DNA from: Halogeometricum rufum | Lineage (GTDB): Archaea; Halobacteriota; Halobacteria; Halobacteriales; Haloferacaceae | Reading direction: 5' to 3' | Length of the DNA stretch: 64,000 nt | NCBI RefSeq assembly: GCF_900112175.1 | Contig: NZ_FOYT01000002.1 | Coordinates: 806,001-870,000 of the forward strand | Shown: positions 9,363 through 18,547 of the stretch, one piece after another | Layout of the letters: the number at the start of each line of letters is the position of its first letter | Numbering within the stretch: the stretch's first letter is position 1 | The notes under the pieces: model-generated | The model's database searches: none | The model's input: only the letters and a program-made list of their open reading frames with translations | What the model was told of the DNA's origin: nothing | Program-made: the position numbers and the translations under genes

Positions 9363-11027
9363 TTATTCGTCGATGGAGACGGTCCCCAGCGGACCGGCCA
9401 TACGGGGGTTGACGCTGGAGATGGTGTGCGCGCGGAACCCCTTCACGGAGTCGCGCACGCCGAAGCTGTTCTTGAGGTTGTACGCGGGCAGGTGCGGGCG
9501 GTCTTCGAGGATGGTGGTGATGGCGTCGGTGTAGAGCTGTTTGCGCTCCTCCTGGTCGGGCGACTCCCGGGCCTGCTTCAGTTGCGACATCACCTCGTCG
9601 TTGCTGTAGTAGCAGCCGTTCGTCTCGCCCTCCGTCTCCTCGTGGAACATGTACCAGAGGTAGCCGTCGGGGTCCACCTCGTCCACCCAGCCGAGGGTGT
9701 ACATGTTGTAGTCGTTCTCGTTGCCGGTCGAGTACTTGTCGAGGAACGCGCCCCAGTCGAGACGCTGGACCGTCGCGTTCGAGTAGCCCAGCGACTGCAG
9801 GGCGTTCGAGACGGTGATACCGATCTGTTCGCGCTTGTCGTCCGGCGGGACGATTATCTTCCAGCTGTAGTCCTTGGGGACGCCCGCCTCTTCGAGCAAC
9901 TGCCGCGCCTTCTCGGCGTCCTTCTCGTGCGGAATCTGCGACCACTCCTCGCCGGGGAAGCCCCACGAGTCGATGAGCGACTGCGGGAGCGGACTCGTCA
10001 TCCGCTGGCCGGCGGGTTCGACGTAGTTCGACACCGCCTGGTCCATCGAGATGGCGTAGTCGATGGCCTCTCGGACCTTCTTGTCCGTCGTCGGTCCCTC
10101 GTTGCAGTTGAACGAGAGGTAGTAGTAGCCGAGTCCGGGCTGTTCTTGGATGTTCGCCCCGGAGATGCCCTCGACCGTCGAGTAGAGCTTCGGCGGCACC
10201 GTCTGGACGACGTGGTTCTCCTCGTTGCGGAGCGTCGTCACGCGCGTCGTCGGTTCGGTGATGGGCGTGAACTCCAGCGTCTGCACCTCGGGCATCGGTT
10301 CGCCCCAGTAGTCCTCGTGGCGTTCGAGGCGGACGTAGTCGCCCTCCTGCCAGTCGGCGAACTCGAACGGCCCGCTGCCGAGGGGGTCCGAGGTGTTGAA
10401 CGCCTGTTTGTTCTCCTCGCGGTACGCCTTCGGGACGGGCGTCCACGCGAGTTTGTGTCGGAACGGCCCGAACGGGTACTTCAGGTCGAACTGGACCGTC
10501 CGCTCGTCCACGACGGTGATGGAGTCTATCATCGTGAACTCGGACCCGTTCTCCGTCTCCTCGCGCATCGGGGCGAGGAAGGAGTACTTCACGTCCTCGG
10601 CGGTGATTGGGTCGCCGTTGTGGAACGTGGCGCCGTCCTTCAGCGAGACGACGTACCGCGTCCCCTCCTTGCTCACTTCCGGTTCGCCGTCGGCGATTTC
10701 GGGCGTCAGCGAGGTGCCCTCCTCGTAGGTGTACAGCGAGTCGAAGATGCGCTCGACGACCTGCAGCGACGGGATGTCGTTGGCCTTCAGCGGGTCGAAG
10801 TCCAGCGGCGACTTCGTCTGGGCGAAGTAGAACGTCCCGCCCCCCGACTCGGCCGTCTCCGTGGCCGACTCCGTCTCGGTCCCAGTCGCGGCCGACCCCT
10901 CGGTGGTCGCCGCGTCGGTCGCTTCGTCCCCGCCACCGCCCGAACAGCCGGCGAGTCCCGTTACCCCGGCGGCACCGAGAGCTTGCAGGACACGACGTCT
11001 GGACGGACTGTTGTCTTCTCCGTTCAT
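9363..11027 (-). CDS. Peptide/solute ABC transporter substrate-binding lipoprotein (SBP_bac_5 family)
   Basis: The 554-residue family-5 extracellular solute-binding protein has a Tat signal with RRR, then LQALGAAGVTGLAGC: twin Arg and a lipobox Cys near residue 28, followed by a Gly/Thr/Glu linker. The mature domain shows ITAEDVKYSF, FEFADWQEGDYVRLERHEDYWG, TTDKKVREAIDYAISMD and the terminal VNPRMAGPLGTVSIDE, as in DppA/OppA proteins. No permease or ATPase gene adjoins it, so it is an orphan receptor in this window. Confidence 0.9.
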   Translation of the reverse strand: MNGEDNSPSRRRVLQALGAAGVTGLAGCSGGGGDEATDAATTEGSAATGTETESATETAESGGGTFYFAQTKSPLDFDPLKANDIPSLQVVERIFDSLYTYEEGTSLTPEIADGEPEVSKEGTRYVVSLKDGATFHNGDPITAEDVKYSFLAPMREETENGSEFTMIDSITVVDERTVQFDLKYPFGPFRHKLAWTPVPKAYREENKQAFNTSDPLGSGPFEFADWQEGDYVRLERHEDYWGEPMPEVQTLEFTPITEPTTRVTTLRNEENHVVQTVPPKLYSTVEGISGANIQEQPGLGYYYLSFNCNEGPTTDKKVREAIDYAISMDQAVSNYVEPAGQRMTSPLPQSLIDSWGFPGEEWSQIPHEKDAEKARQLLEEAGVPKDYSWKIIVPPDDKREQIGITVSNALQSLGYSNATVQRLDWGAFLDKYSTGNENDYNMYTLGWVDEVDPDGYLWYMFHEETEGETNGCYYSNDEVMSQLKQARESPDQEERKQLYTDAITTILEDRPHLPAYNLKNSFGVRDSVKGFRAHTISSVNPRMAGPLGTVSIDE

Positions 11028-11166
11028 TTTCGTCCAACGTACCCAACACAGCCCCTAATGAGTGGCGGTTGGTCACATAACTCTCCGGCATCTACGATGC
11101 GCGTCCAGACACCGGCCGGCGGCGAAGCGAAACCATCATTGGAGACAGTGAATAATCGGGAGACGC

Positions 11167-11251
11167 GCGGGGGTGGCTGAGCCAGGCCAAAGGCGGCGGA
11201 CTTAAGATCCGCTCTCGTAGGAGTTCATGGGTTCGAATCCCATCCCCCGCA
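11167..11251 (+). tRNA. tRNA-Leu (anticodon UAA)
   Basis: The cloverleaf can be drawn by hand. The acceptor stem is GCGGGGG (11167-11173) with CCCCCGC (11244-11250) and discriminator A at 11251. The anticodon stem-loop is GCGGA-CTTAAGA-TCCGC, giving anticodon UAA. There is a long class II variable arm, and the T-arm is ATGGG-TTCGAAT-CCCAT. No CCA is encoded and no intron is seen. Confidence 0.97.
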
Positions 11252-11400
11252 CTCTCCTGCGCGAACGAAGTGAGCGCGGAGCGGCGTCGGTGGGACTCGA
11301 ATCAGGGAGTGACGCGAGCGATAGCGACCGAGACGACCCGTCGTCCGACTCCCGTCTCCCGTACACTCTCTCCGACCGACGTACCCGGTTCAGATTTCCG

Positions 11401-12267
11401 CTACCCGCGCGGTTCGACGCCGACAGTCGCGCGTTCGTCGCCGCCGCGCCAGTGCATGACGAAGTCGAACGACAGGTCCTCGTCCGGCGCCGGCACCGTC
11501 GGCGTGTACGAGTGCGTCCACGTCGCCGACTCGCCGGCCGCCGCGTCGATGGAGACGGCTTCGACGGGCGCGTACGCTATCTCCGGGCCGGTGCGGTTGA
11601 GGCCGGCGACGAACGTGCCGTCGGCGTCGCCGACGTTCTCGACGGTCAGCGTCAGCGTCGCTTCGGACCCGGTGGTGACGGACGCGGGTGCGGCGAACTC
11701 ACGCACCGCGAACGTCGTCGGCGGGCGGCGCAGTCGCCGCAGGGCGTCCTCGGGGAGCGACCGTTCGCCGTCCGGCCAGCGGAGGGCGACGGAGTCGGCG
11801 GCCAGCGGGTTCGGGACTCGAAAGAGGAGGAAGCCGCCCGTCTCGGGTTCGTAGGGGTCGCCGTGTCCCCAGAGCATCCCGTAGGCGGTCACCTGACGGG
11901 CCGCCGTCGGCGCGTACGTCGTCTCCTCGGTCGCGAGTTCGAACGCCGCGCGGTCGAACGGGAGGCGGCCGCGGGAGCCGACGCCGGCGACGACGAACTG
12001 GTCGTCTCGGTCGCCGTCGGTGCCGATGGAGTCCGGCGAGTTCAGGGCGACGAGCGAGGGCGTGACGGTCACCTCACGGATTCGCACGTCGGCCGTCGGT
12101 CCGGTCGCCGTCGGTGCCGTTGTCGCCGGTGTCGTCGCCGTCCGACGACTCGTCTCGGTGGCCGACTCGGGTGACGCCGCGTCCCCTGCGGGCGGTCCGG
12201 CGACGCACCCGGCGAGGAACGGGAGGGAACCCCCGGCGAGGCGGAGCACGTCTCGTCTGGAGGGCAT
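11401..12267 (-). CDS. Tat-exported lipoprotein with C-terminal CARDB-like domain
   Basis: The 288-residue protein starts with a Tat/lipobox signal (SRRDVLRLAGGSLPFLAGC, Cys near 21) and a Ser/Thr/Ala linker. The C-terminal half (about 175-285) has the alternating beta pattern of an adhesion-type CARDB domain (SEATLTLTVENVGDADGTF, ESATWTHSYTPTVPAPDEDL). The middle is an unrecognised beta-rich region. It is probably a cell-surface protein of unknown role, divergent from the TPR gene. Confidence 0.75.
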   Translation of the reverse strand: MPSRRDVLRLAGGSLPFLAGCVAGPPAGDAASPESATETSRRTATTPATTAPTATGPTADVRIREVTVTPSLVALNSPDSIGTDGDRDDQFVVAGVGSRGRLPFDRAAFELATEETTYAPTAARQVTAYGMLWGHGDPYEPETGGFLLFRVPNPLAADSVALRWPDGERSLPEDALRRLRRPPTTFAVREFAAPASVTTGSEATLTLTVENVGDADGTFVAGLNRTGPEIAYAPVEAVSIDAAAGESATWTHSYTPTVPAPDEDLSFDFVMHWRGGDERATVGVEPRG

Positions 12268-12346
12268 GCGGTCGATTGCTCGTCAGTCTCGGCATAAGCT
12301 TTCGGCCGCCGACGCGGTTATCTCGCTCAGCGTCCAAGGTTCCGGG

Positions 12347-13096
12347 ATGACGACGCGACGTTCCTCACCGCACCGTTACTCCGACGGGCAGGGTTTCGGC
12401 GACCCGTACGAGAGGTTCGACCTCGGGCCGGACCGTCTGGACCCCGCCTTCGAGGGGCCGATAGCCGACGTGGACCCGGCGGACGACTACGTCCTCGCGG
12501 ACGTGGTCGAGGAGGGGGCGGTTCGACCCGCGGACGTGGAGGTATCAGCGCTGATAGACGTGGGGGTGGAGTACGTCGCCATCGAACAGTACGAACAGGC
12601 CATCGACTCGTTCGCGCGGGCGGCCCACTACGCCCCCGAGGACTCCGCGGCGGCGCAGGAGGCGTGGGTGAACCGGGGCATCGCGCACGGCGAACTCGGC
12701 GAGTGGGACGAGGCGGCGGGCGCACACCGCGAAGCCCTGCGCATCGACGCCGACGACGCGTTGTCGGCGGCGGCGGAGACGAACCTCGCGGCGGCCCTCT
12801 GGGAGGCGGGCGAGAGCACGAGTCCGCTCGAGCACGCCGAGGCGGCCGTCGAACGCGACCCGCGACTCCCCGAGGCGTGGTACAACCGCGGGTACTTCCT
12901 GAACGAACGCGGCCAACACGCCGAGGCGCTACGGTGTCTCGACGTGGCCCTCTCGCTGGGTCTGCGGACGGCGTGGGTCCACGACGAACGGGTCCGGGCG
13001 CTGGCGGCACTCGGCGAGTACGAACGGGCCGCCGCCGTCGAGGAACGGGCGACGCGGCGTCGCGACGCGGAATCCGTGCGAGACGTTCGCGAGTGA
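12347..13096 (+). CDS. Tetratricopeptide-repeat protein
   Basis: The 249-residue protein has an acidic N-terminus and then at least three or four TPR units. Examples are VEYVAIEQYEQAIDSFARAA at about 72-91, AWVNRGIAHGELGEWDEAAG at about 107-126 and AWYNRGYFLNERGQHAEALR at about 177-196. Such helical repeats mediate protein-protein contacts. The start at 12347 is the first Met after the divergent promoter region. The partner is unknown. Confidence 0.85.
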   Translation: MTTRRSSPHRYSDGQGFGDPYERFDLGPDRLDPAFEGPIADVDPADDYVLADVVEEGAVRPADVEVSALIDVGVEYVAIEQYEQAIDSFARAAHYAPEDSAAAQEAWVNRGIAHGELGEWDEAAGAHREALRIDADDALSAAAETNLAAALWEAGESTSPLEHAEAAVERDPRLPEAWYNRGYFLNERGQHAEALRCLDVALSLGLRTAWVHDERVRALAALGEYERAAAVEERATRRRDAESVRDVRE

Positions 13097-13148
13097 CGCG
13101 TCGCCCGCAACTTATACGAGGCTGGCTAATTATATCTCATTACACGCC

Positions 13149-13334
13149 ATGTCAGTGATGCCCGCCGACGAACCCACGCGGTTCGACTACCTCCTCGGAG
13201 CGATGGGAGCGAGTCTCTTCTGCGCCGCGCTGTTGGGTGCGCTCTCCGCCGTTCCGATCTACTTGGCCGCCAGCGTCGGGTCGCTCATCGCGGCGGGCGT
13301 CGGCATCGGTGGGACGCTCGGCGAGTACGAGTGA
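13149..13334 (+). CDS. Small two-helix membrane protein
   Basis: This 61-residue protein has two hydrophobic helices (about 14-32 and 36-55) separated by a short proline-containing turn, and ends in an acidic tail. It is hypothetical. It lies 52 bp after the TPR gene and may share its transcript, but an AT-rich TAATTATAT stretch just upstream (13126-13134) could be its own TATA element. Confidence 0.6.
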   Translation: MSVMPADEPTRFDYLLGAMGASLFCAALLGALSAVPIYLAASVGSLIAAGVGIGGTLGEYE

Positions 13335-13421
13335 GTCGCCTCCTCTCGGCGCGCCCTCCCGAGTACCTATTTTGATAATTGGTAGCAATCACTAAATAGG
13401 GTACCAGATACGTTCACGTCG

Positions 13422-15869
13422 ATGAGAAGACTGGACGTTCTTCCAGCGTTCTTTCGGCGGAGTTACTTCCGGAAGTACGTGTTGGTGCTCGCCGTCCTCG
13501 TCGCGTCGATGGTCGGCGTCGGCCTGTACACCCAACAGGTGGTCGGCGACGAACTGACGGGGGAGAAGCACGCCGAACTACAGACCATCGCGGAGCTAGA
13601 GGCCGCGAACCTCGACGAGTGGGTGGCCACGAACCGACAGCGGGCGCGGATGCTGTCGGAGCACCGCGGGTTGCAGGCCGACGACCCCGACAGCGTGGAC
13701 CGGACGCTCCTCCGCGAACACGGCCGGTTGCCGAACGACGTGTACGCGGTTCACTACGTCGACCTGGAGACGGGGGACATCGTCCGCAGCACGGCCGGTC
13801 AGATGGAGACCAAGTCGCTCGACGACGTGGACCTCAGCTGGCAGCGTGGCGAACTGGCGTTCACCCAGTCGACGGACGTGGCCGTGAGCGAGGTGTACCG
13901 AAACGGCGGACTGCAACTGGTCGCCTTCGCCAGCCCGATTCCGGGGACGGACCGCGCGGTGATGCTGGTCACCGACGCGACGCAGCACGCGAAGTCGTTC
14001 CGGCGACCGGTCGAGGGGTCGCACACGCAGGTCGTCCGCGAGGACGGCACCGTCCTGTTCGACCGCTACGGCAAGAACGTCCTGACGACGTACCGCGACG
14101 GCGACGCCGCGCCCGGACTGGACGCCGCGGCGGCGGCCGAGGGCGGCGGCGTCGTCGAACGCGCCGCGGACGCGAGCGTCGTCGCCTACGCGCCGGTCAC
14201 GGGCACCGACTGGGTCGTCCTCGTCCAGGCGCCGCGCGAGAACGTGTTCGCCCTCCTCACGGAGGTCCGAAACGACCTGTTCATCCTCATCGGGACGGCC
14301 GTCGCCGGGTTCGTCGTGATGGGACTGACGCTGGGCCGGAGTACGGTCGTCTCCCTGCGTCGCCTCCGCACGCGGGCGGAACGACTCGCCGACGGCGACA
14401 TGGATGTCGACCTCTCGTCGAGTCGGATAGACGAGTTCGGCGCGCTGTCGGACGCGTTCGCCGAGATGCGGGACGCGCTTCGAGAGCGCATCGAGCAGTC
14501 CGAGGCGACGGCCGCGTCTCTCGAACGCGCCGCCGACGACTACGGCGAGACGATGGACGAGGCCGCCGCGGGCGACCTGACGGTCCGGATGGACCCCGAC
14601 GCCGCGGGCGACGCCGAGTCGATGGCCGAAGTCGGCCGCCGCTTCAACCGCATGATGGACGAGTGGGAGGAGACGGTGGCCGAGGTGGGCGCGTTCGCCG
14701 ACCGGGCCGCCGCCGCGTCCGAACGGGTCGGCGCCGGCACCGACGAGGTGTCGGCCGCCAGCCAGCAGGTGAGTCGGTCGACGCAGGAGATAACGGCGGG
14801 CGTCGCGGACCAACTCGACACCCTGCAGGCGGTGTCCGACCAGACGGCCGACCTGTCGGCGACGGTCGAGGAGATAGCCGCGCAGGCGGACGAACTCGCG
14901 ACGCTGTCGAAGCAGGCGGCGACGCGCGGCGACGAGGGGCGCGAGGCGGCGACGGCGGTCGGTCGGGAGATGGACGAGATAGCGGACCAGGCCGAAGCGG
15001 TCACGGCGCGCGTGTCCCGACTGGACGAGGAGGTGGCCGACATCGCGTCGGTCGTCGACCTCATCGACGACATCGCCGAGCAGACGAACATCCTCGCGCT
15101 GAACGCCTCCATCGAGGCGTCGCGGGCGGGCGAGGCCGGCGAGGGGTTCGCCGTCGTCGCCGACGAGGTGAAGCAACTCGCCGAGGAGACGGCTGCGGCC
15201 ACCGACGACATCGCCGACTCCATCGCGTCGGTCCGCGAGGCGACGACCGAGGCGGTCGAGGAGATGGAGGAGATGCAGTCGTCCGTCGAGGACGGGTCCG
15301 AGACCATCGACGACGGCGTCGACGCCATCCGCGAGGCGGTGGACATCGTCGAGGAGGTGGACCACGGCGTCCACTCCATCGACGAGGCGACCGACTCGCA
15401 GGCCTCGGCGACGCAGGAGGCCGCAGACCGCGTGGACGAGGCGGCGAGCATCGCGGCGCAGACGCACGACGAGGCCGAACAGGTCGCCGCCGCGGCGCAG
15501 CAACAGACGGCCTCGCTCGAAACCGTCGCCGACGAGGTGGACGAGTTGGCCGACCAGACGGGGGACCTCGCCGCACGCGTCGAGACGTTCGACGTGAGGG
15601 AAGACGCGCGGACCCGCGGGGACGCCGACGAGACGCCGGTCGCGACCGGCGATGGGGCCGACCCGGTGGACGGCGAGGACGCGGAGAGCGGAGAGAGCGA
15701 CGAAAAGCCGGACGAGGAGGCCGACGACGGCGACGAGAGAGCGGACGCCGACCGGACCGACGGCGACGACGAGAGAACGGACGCCGACCGGACCGACGAC
15801 GGCGACGCGGACGGAGTGACGGCCGCCGCGACAGAGGCCGGGCGAGCGGACTCGGACCGGCACGAGTGA
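13422..15869 (+). CDS. Methyl-accepting chemotaxis transducer (dCache/HAMP/MCP)
   Basis: This 815-residue haloarchaeal transducer (Htr) should couple an external or membrane signal to CheA. It has TM1 at about 19-37, an extracellular Cache-like sensor at about 38-280, TM2 at about 284-306, HAMP at about 307-362 and a second HAMP-like segment at about 375-420. The cytoplasmic coiled coil carries the MCP tip ([20 protein letters not shown], about 549-568; then [15 protein letters not shown]). The C-terminal 95 residues are an acidic, low-complexity tail with a 12-residue repeat. No che genes are adjacent. The ligand is unknown. Confidence 0.93.
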   Translation: MRRLDVLPAFFRRSYFRKYVLVLAVLVASMVGVGLYTQQVVGDELTGEKHAELQTIAELEAANLDEWVATNRQRARMLSEHRGLQADDPDSVDRTLLREHGRLPNDVYAVHYVDLETGDIVRSTAGQMETKSLDDVDLSWQRGELAFTQSTDVAVSEVYRNGGLQLVAFASPIPGTDRAVMLVTDATQHAKSFRRPVEGSHTQVVREDGTVLFDRYGKNVLTTYRDGDAAPGLDAAAAAEGGGVVERAADASVVAYAPVTGTDWVVLVQAPRENVFALLTEVRNDLFILIGTAVAGFVVMGLTLGRSTVVSLRRLRTRAERLADGDMDVDLSSSRIDEFGALSDAFAEMRDALRERIEQSEATAASLERAADDYGETMDEAAAGDLTVRMDPDAAGDAESMAEVGRRFNRMMDEWEETVAEVGAFADRAAAASERVGAGTDEVSAASQQVSRSTQEITAGVADQLDTLQAVSDQTADLSATVEEIAAQADELATLSKQAATRGDEGREAATAVGREMDEIADQAEAVTARVSRLDEEVADIASVVDLIDDIAEQTNILALNASIEASRAGEAGEGFAVVADEVKQLAEETAAATDDIADSIASVREATTEAVEEMEEMQSSVEDGSETIDDGVDAIREAVDIVEEVDHGVHSIDEATDSQASATQEAADRVDEAASIAAQTHDEAEQVAAAAQQQTASLETVADEVDELADQTGDLAARVETFDVREDARTRGDADETPVATGDGADPVDGEDAESGESDEKPDEEADDGDERADADRTDGDDERTDADRTDDGDADGVTAAATEAGRADSDRHE
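15732..15803 (+). repeat. 36-bp tandem repeat in the transducer tail
   Basis: There are two adjacent near-identical 36-bp units, 15732-15767 and 15768-15803, coding for [12 protein letters not shown] and [12 protein letters not shown]. They sit in the acidic C-terminal tail downstream of the signalling domain and are likely to vary in copy number between strains. Confidence 0.85.
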
Positions 15870-16000
15870 CCCGCCGCGGGCCGTCGCTTCGCCCGCGACG
15901 GCGCGAGAGCGTCGCCACTCGAACTCGGCGTAGTGGACGAATCAAATGAATCGACCGACCGGTTCGGTGGTCGGCGCCGTCGCTCGAACGTGCGAATCAG

Positions 16001-16047
16001 TGGGAAAAGGTAGCGCCCGTTCGGGAACAGCCCGAACGGACGCTGCC
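16001..16047 (-). terminator. Hairpin plus T-run, likely end of the small RNA
   Basis: The 16-bp stem (one mismatch and one wobble pair; 16009-16025 with 16031-16047, loop 16026-16030) is followed on the minus strand by TTTT at 16008-16005 and then C-rich sequence. It could serve both as a structural element and as a 3' end signal. Confidence 0.45.
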
Positions 16048-16100
16048 GCCCTGAATTGGTCCCCGCTGACGCTTCGGCCCTCCAAAGCGAAGCGTCACAT
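16005..16100 (-). ncRNA. Candidate two-hairpin small RNA
   Basis: The 370-bp gap between the transducer and the next gene has no convincing ORF. On the minus strand it shows a complete small-transcript architecture: a TTTAAG box (16126-16121), then about 25 nt later a 10-bp perfect hairpin (arms 16097-16088 and 16076-16067, 11-nt loop containing GGAGGG). A linker follows, then a long second hairpin (arms 16047-16031 and 16025-16009, with a perfect 9-bp core CCGTTCGGG/CCCGAACGG), directly followed by four T. I do not recognise a known family. The strand call rests on the TATA-like box and the T run. Confidence 0.5.
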
Positions 16101-16120
16101 GTTCCGATGGCTGGCAGACA

Positions 16121-16126
16121 CTTAAA
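16121..16126 (-). promoter_or_regulatory. TATA-like box of the small RNA candidate
   Basis: Read on the minus strand this is TTTAAG within ACGTTTAAGTG, a good haloarchaeal TATA box. A start about 25 nt downstream (near 16100) would fall just before the first hairpin. Confidence 0.45.
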
Positions 16127-16240
16127 CGTGCCGCACGCCAGGAAAATCTCCGGTTGTGTGCCGTCGTGACGAAACCGCACGCGGCCGGGCGGAGACGCGA
16201 CGCGAGGGGCTTTTGTCCCGTCGTCACCTGTCTGTAAGCG

Positions 16241-16741
16241 ATGAGCGACGTACCGGACCGGGCACGGCGTGCCTTCCGCGACCACGATTCCTTCGAGCAG
16301 GTGGACGAGACGACGTACGAGTGGACGGCGACGGCGTTCGACGGCCGCGTGACCGCCGGCGCGGACGGCGGCGAAATCGCGTTCGCGGTGACCGTCCGCG
16401 TCCCGATGCTGGACGCCGCCGTCGAGGACGACGTCGCCCCTGTCGTCGAGGACGGCTGGTACGAGACGTTCGAGTTGCGCGTCGAGGACGTCGGCGGGGT
16501 CACCAAGAAAGAGCACGACTTCGACGTGGACGTGTCCCGCGAGGGGTCGACGGCGGTGGTCAGCACGTCCTTCACCGACATCGACGAACGGCGCGGCGTC
16601 GCGGACGCCGGCGCGGTCATCGACTACGTCGAGGGGACGTACGTGCAGGGAATCATCCCCGGCTACGAGTACACGGAGCCGGTTTCGGGCCTCGTCCAGC
16701 GCGCGACGGACGCGGCCAACAGCGACGGCGCACCGCTCTGA
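16241..16741 (+). CDS. DUF5813-like haloarchaeal protein
   Basis: The 166-residue soluble acidic protein begins RARRAFRDHDSFEQ and contains the conserved DVGGVTKKEHDFDVDV and VEGTYVQGIIPGYEY segments seen in a widespread haloarchaeal family of unknown function. It has no signal peptide or membrane helix. It converges with the RAM-domain gene. Confidence 0.75.
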   Translation: MSDVPDRARRAFRDHDSFEQVDETTYEWTATAFDGRVTAGADGGEIAFAVTVRVPMLDAAVEDDVAPVVEDGWYETFELRVEDVGGVTKKEHDFDVDVSREGSTAVVSTSFTDIDERRGVADAGAVIDYVEGTYVQGIIPGYEYTEPVSGLVQRATDAANSDGAPL

Positions 16742-16777
16742 GAGCGTCCCGACGTCGAAATGGGGCGGCGCGGCGTC

Positions 16778-17017
16778 TCAGTCCATCGCGATGTACGTCT
16801 GCGTGTCCTCGATGCCGTCCATCTCGTGGATGGACGCCGCGATGTCCTTGACGTCGCCCGGACCGTCGACGTTCGCCTTGACGATGAAGTCCACGTCGCC
16901 GGCGACGATGCTGACGGTCTCGACGCCGGCGTCGAGGTCGAGCATCGACTGCTTCAGTCGGTCCACGTCGCCCGTCGACGCCTTCACCATCACGTAGGCG
17001 GTGACCATCTCAGGCAC
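16778..17017 (-). CDS. Stand-alone RAM (Lrp/AsnC ligand-binding) domain protein
   Basis: This 79-residue protein is one RAM domain without a DNA-binding part (MVTAYVMVKAS, then VSIVAGDVDFIVKANVD, ending QTYIAMD). Such proteins usually bind amino acids or other small ligands and form oligomeric rings. It overlaps the 3' end of the TrkA-like gene by 8 bases, so the two are co-translated. A second stand-alone RAM gene lies at 17780. Confidence 0.88.
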   Translation of the reverse strand: MPEMVTAYVMVKASTGDVDRLKQSMLDLDAGVETVSIVAGDVDFIVKANVDGPGDVKDIAASIHEMDGIEDTQTYIAMD

Positions 17018-17693
17018 CCCCCGCGGCGGTGGCGACGTCCTCGCCGACGACGAGTTGCCGCACCTCGTTGAGCACGTCGAAGTCCGCGAGGATGGCGAGT
17101 CTGTCGCCCGTCTCGAGGGAGTCGTCGCCCATCGGGATGCCCATCTTCTCGTCGGCCTTCCCGAACGCGAGGATGCGAGCGTGCGCCGGGAGCGCCACCT
17201 CCTCGATGGAGTAGCCGCGCATCGGCGACTCGTCGGAGACGGTCATGAGGACCACCTGGAGGTTCTGCGCGATGTCGGCGATGGCGCGAATCGACCCCCC
17301 GAGGAGGGCGTTCTTCGCGCCGATAGCGCCGAGGCGTTCGGGGTAGACAACCTCGTCCACCTCCTCGGCGTACTTCCGGTACACCTCCTCGCGGTAGTCC
17401 TCGTCCACGCGAAGCACCGTCCGCAGACCGTGATGCTTGGCGATGGAACAGGCGGCGAAGTTGACGTTCAGGTCGCTCGTGAGTGCGCCGAGGGCGTCCG
17501 CGTCCGCGACGCCCGCCCGGTCGAGGACCACCTCTCTGGAGCCGTCGCCTTCGACCACCTCGAACTCCGCCTCGCGGGCGCGTTCGATTCGGTCGGCGTC
17601 CACCTCGACGAGTGTCACCTCGTGCCCTTCCTCGCGGAGGACGCGGGCCGTTCTGAGTCCGACACGACCTGCACCAATGATAACGAACCGCAT
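17010..17693 (-). CDS. TrkA/KTN-type NAD-binding regulatory protein
   Basis: This 227-residue protein has an N-terminal Rossmann domain (VIIGAGRVGLRTARVLREEG at about 4-23, GDGSREVVLDRAGVADADA at about 49-67) and a C-terminal TrkA_C domain (about 140-215; MRGYSIEEVALPAHARI). It probably gates a potassium or other cation transporter in response to NAD(H) or nucleotides. No channel gene adjoins it. It overlaps the RAM-domain gene downstream. Confidence 0.88.
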   Translation of the reverse strand: MRFVIIGAGRVGLRTARVLREEGHEVTLVEVDADRIERAREAEFEVVEGDGSREVVLDRAGVADADALGALTSDLNVNFAACSIAKHHGLRTVLRVDEDYREEVYRKYAEEVDEVVYPERLGAIGAKNALLGGSIRAIADIAQNLQVVLMTVSDESPMRGYSIEEVALPAHARILAFGKADEKMGIPMGDDSLETGDRLAILADFDVLNEVRQLVVGEDVATAAGGA

Positions 17694-17779
17694 GGAGAAT
17701 ACCTACACCGCCTGAGATGAATAAGCTTCCCCCGACGGCCGGCGCAAACGCTATGTCGCGCGGCGTGCACCTGTGTAGC

Positions 17780-18013
17780 ATGGTCCACGCCTTCATCATG
17801 GTCAAGACCGGGGCCGGCGAATCAGAGCGGCTCCTCGCGCCGATTCGAGAACTGGAGACGGTGACGGAGGCGCACATCGTGGCGGGCGCGTACGACATCA
17901 TCGCCGAAGTCGACACCGACGAGGTGTACGAGGTGCTCCAGACGGCGTCGAGCAAGGTGCAGGGGTTGCAGGGCGTCACGGACACGAAGACGTACATCAC
18001 GATGGACGACTGA
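17780..18013 (+). CDS. Stand-alone RAM (Lrp/AsnC ligand-binding) domain protein
   Basis: The 77-residue RAM domain starts at MVHAFIMVKTG and ends KTYITMDD. It is a paralogue of the 16778-17017 product: same length, same HIVAGAYDIIAEVDTD core and the same terminal TKTYI motif. It is divergent from the TrkA-like gene. The upstream TGAATAAGC at 17714-17722 could be part of its promoter. The start at 17780 matches the paralogue better than earlier in-frame Mets. Confidence 0.85.
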   Translation: MVHAFIMVKTGAGESERLLAPIRELETVTEAHIVAGAYDIIAEVDTDEVYEVLQTASSKVQGLQGVTDTKTYITMDD

Positions 18014-18087
18014 GTGCGGCGAGGCGCGAGGGGCGACGGCCGAAGGTGAGCGGAACGGTCAAGTGTCGCTCGGGGATACTGTGTCGC

Positions 18088-18495
18088 GTGCCAACGGTCC
18101 CCCGTGACCTCCGAACGTCGCTGAAGACCGAAGCCTGGACGTCCCTGCTCGCCGCCGCCGTGTTCGCCTCCCTCGGTGGCTTCTCGACGGTACTGCTTCA
18201 GGCGTCCCCGTGGACGGTTCTGGGAGCGGCGCTCGTTCCGATTCCGGTCGGCGCGTTCTTCGCGCTGGGGAAGAGTTCTCCGCGCGTCGCGGAAGCGCTG
18301 ACGCACCGCGGATTCCGCTTCGCGTTCACGCTCTCGGTCACGCTGTCGCTGGTGTGGCTGGCGACCGGAGGGTCGCCCGGCGTCCGCCTCGGCGTCGTCT
18401 CGTTCCTCGGAGGGGTCGCCGCCGGCAACTGGTACCTCCACTCCGTGGCGGGCATCGAGTACGCCGGCGACGAGGGCAGCGTCCTGCCACCCTGA
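18088..18495 (+). CDS. Four-helix membrane protein, hypothetical
   Basis: The protein is about 135 residues with hydrophobic segments at about 17-37, 42-60, 78-98 and 103-120. It reads PTVPRDLRTSLKTEAWTSLL from a GTG at 18088; an in-frame ATG at 18046 would add 14 residues, and I prefer the GTG because the extra residues lack conservation-like character. The family is not recognised. Confidence 0.65.
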   Translation: MPTVPRDLRTSLKTEAWTSLLAAAVFASLGGFSTVLLQASPWTVLGAALVPIPVGAFFALGKSSPRVAEALTHRGFRFAFTLSVTLSLVWLATGGSPGVRLGVVSFLGGVAAGNWYLHSVAGIEYAGDEGSVLPP

Positions 18496-18547
18496 TTCGC
18501 GTCGGGCCGGTGGGCTGCGACCGCTCCGCGCGCCGACCCCCCGACGC

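Noticed and set aside
16012-16044. Reading the strong hairpin as a tRNA or H/ACA guide RNA
   Set aside because: No cloverleaf or anticodon loop, and the kink-turn and ACA arrangement needed for an H/ACA guide is not clear; kept as an unclassified small RNA.
14540-16516. Long minus-strand frame of about 650 codons over the transducer gene and the small RNA
   Set aside because: It is antisense to a clear MCP gene, very Ser-rich, with no family motif: a shadow frame of GC-rich coding DNA.
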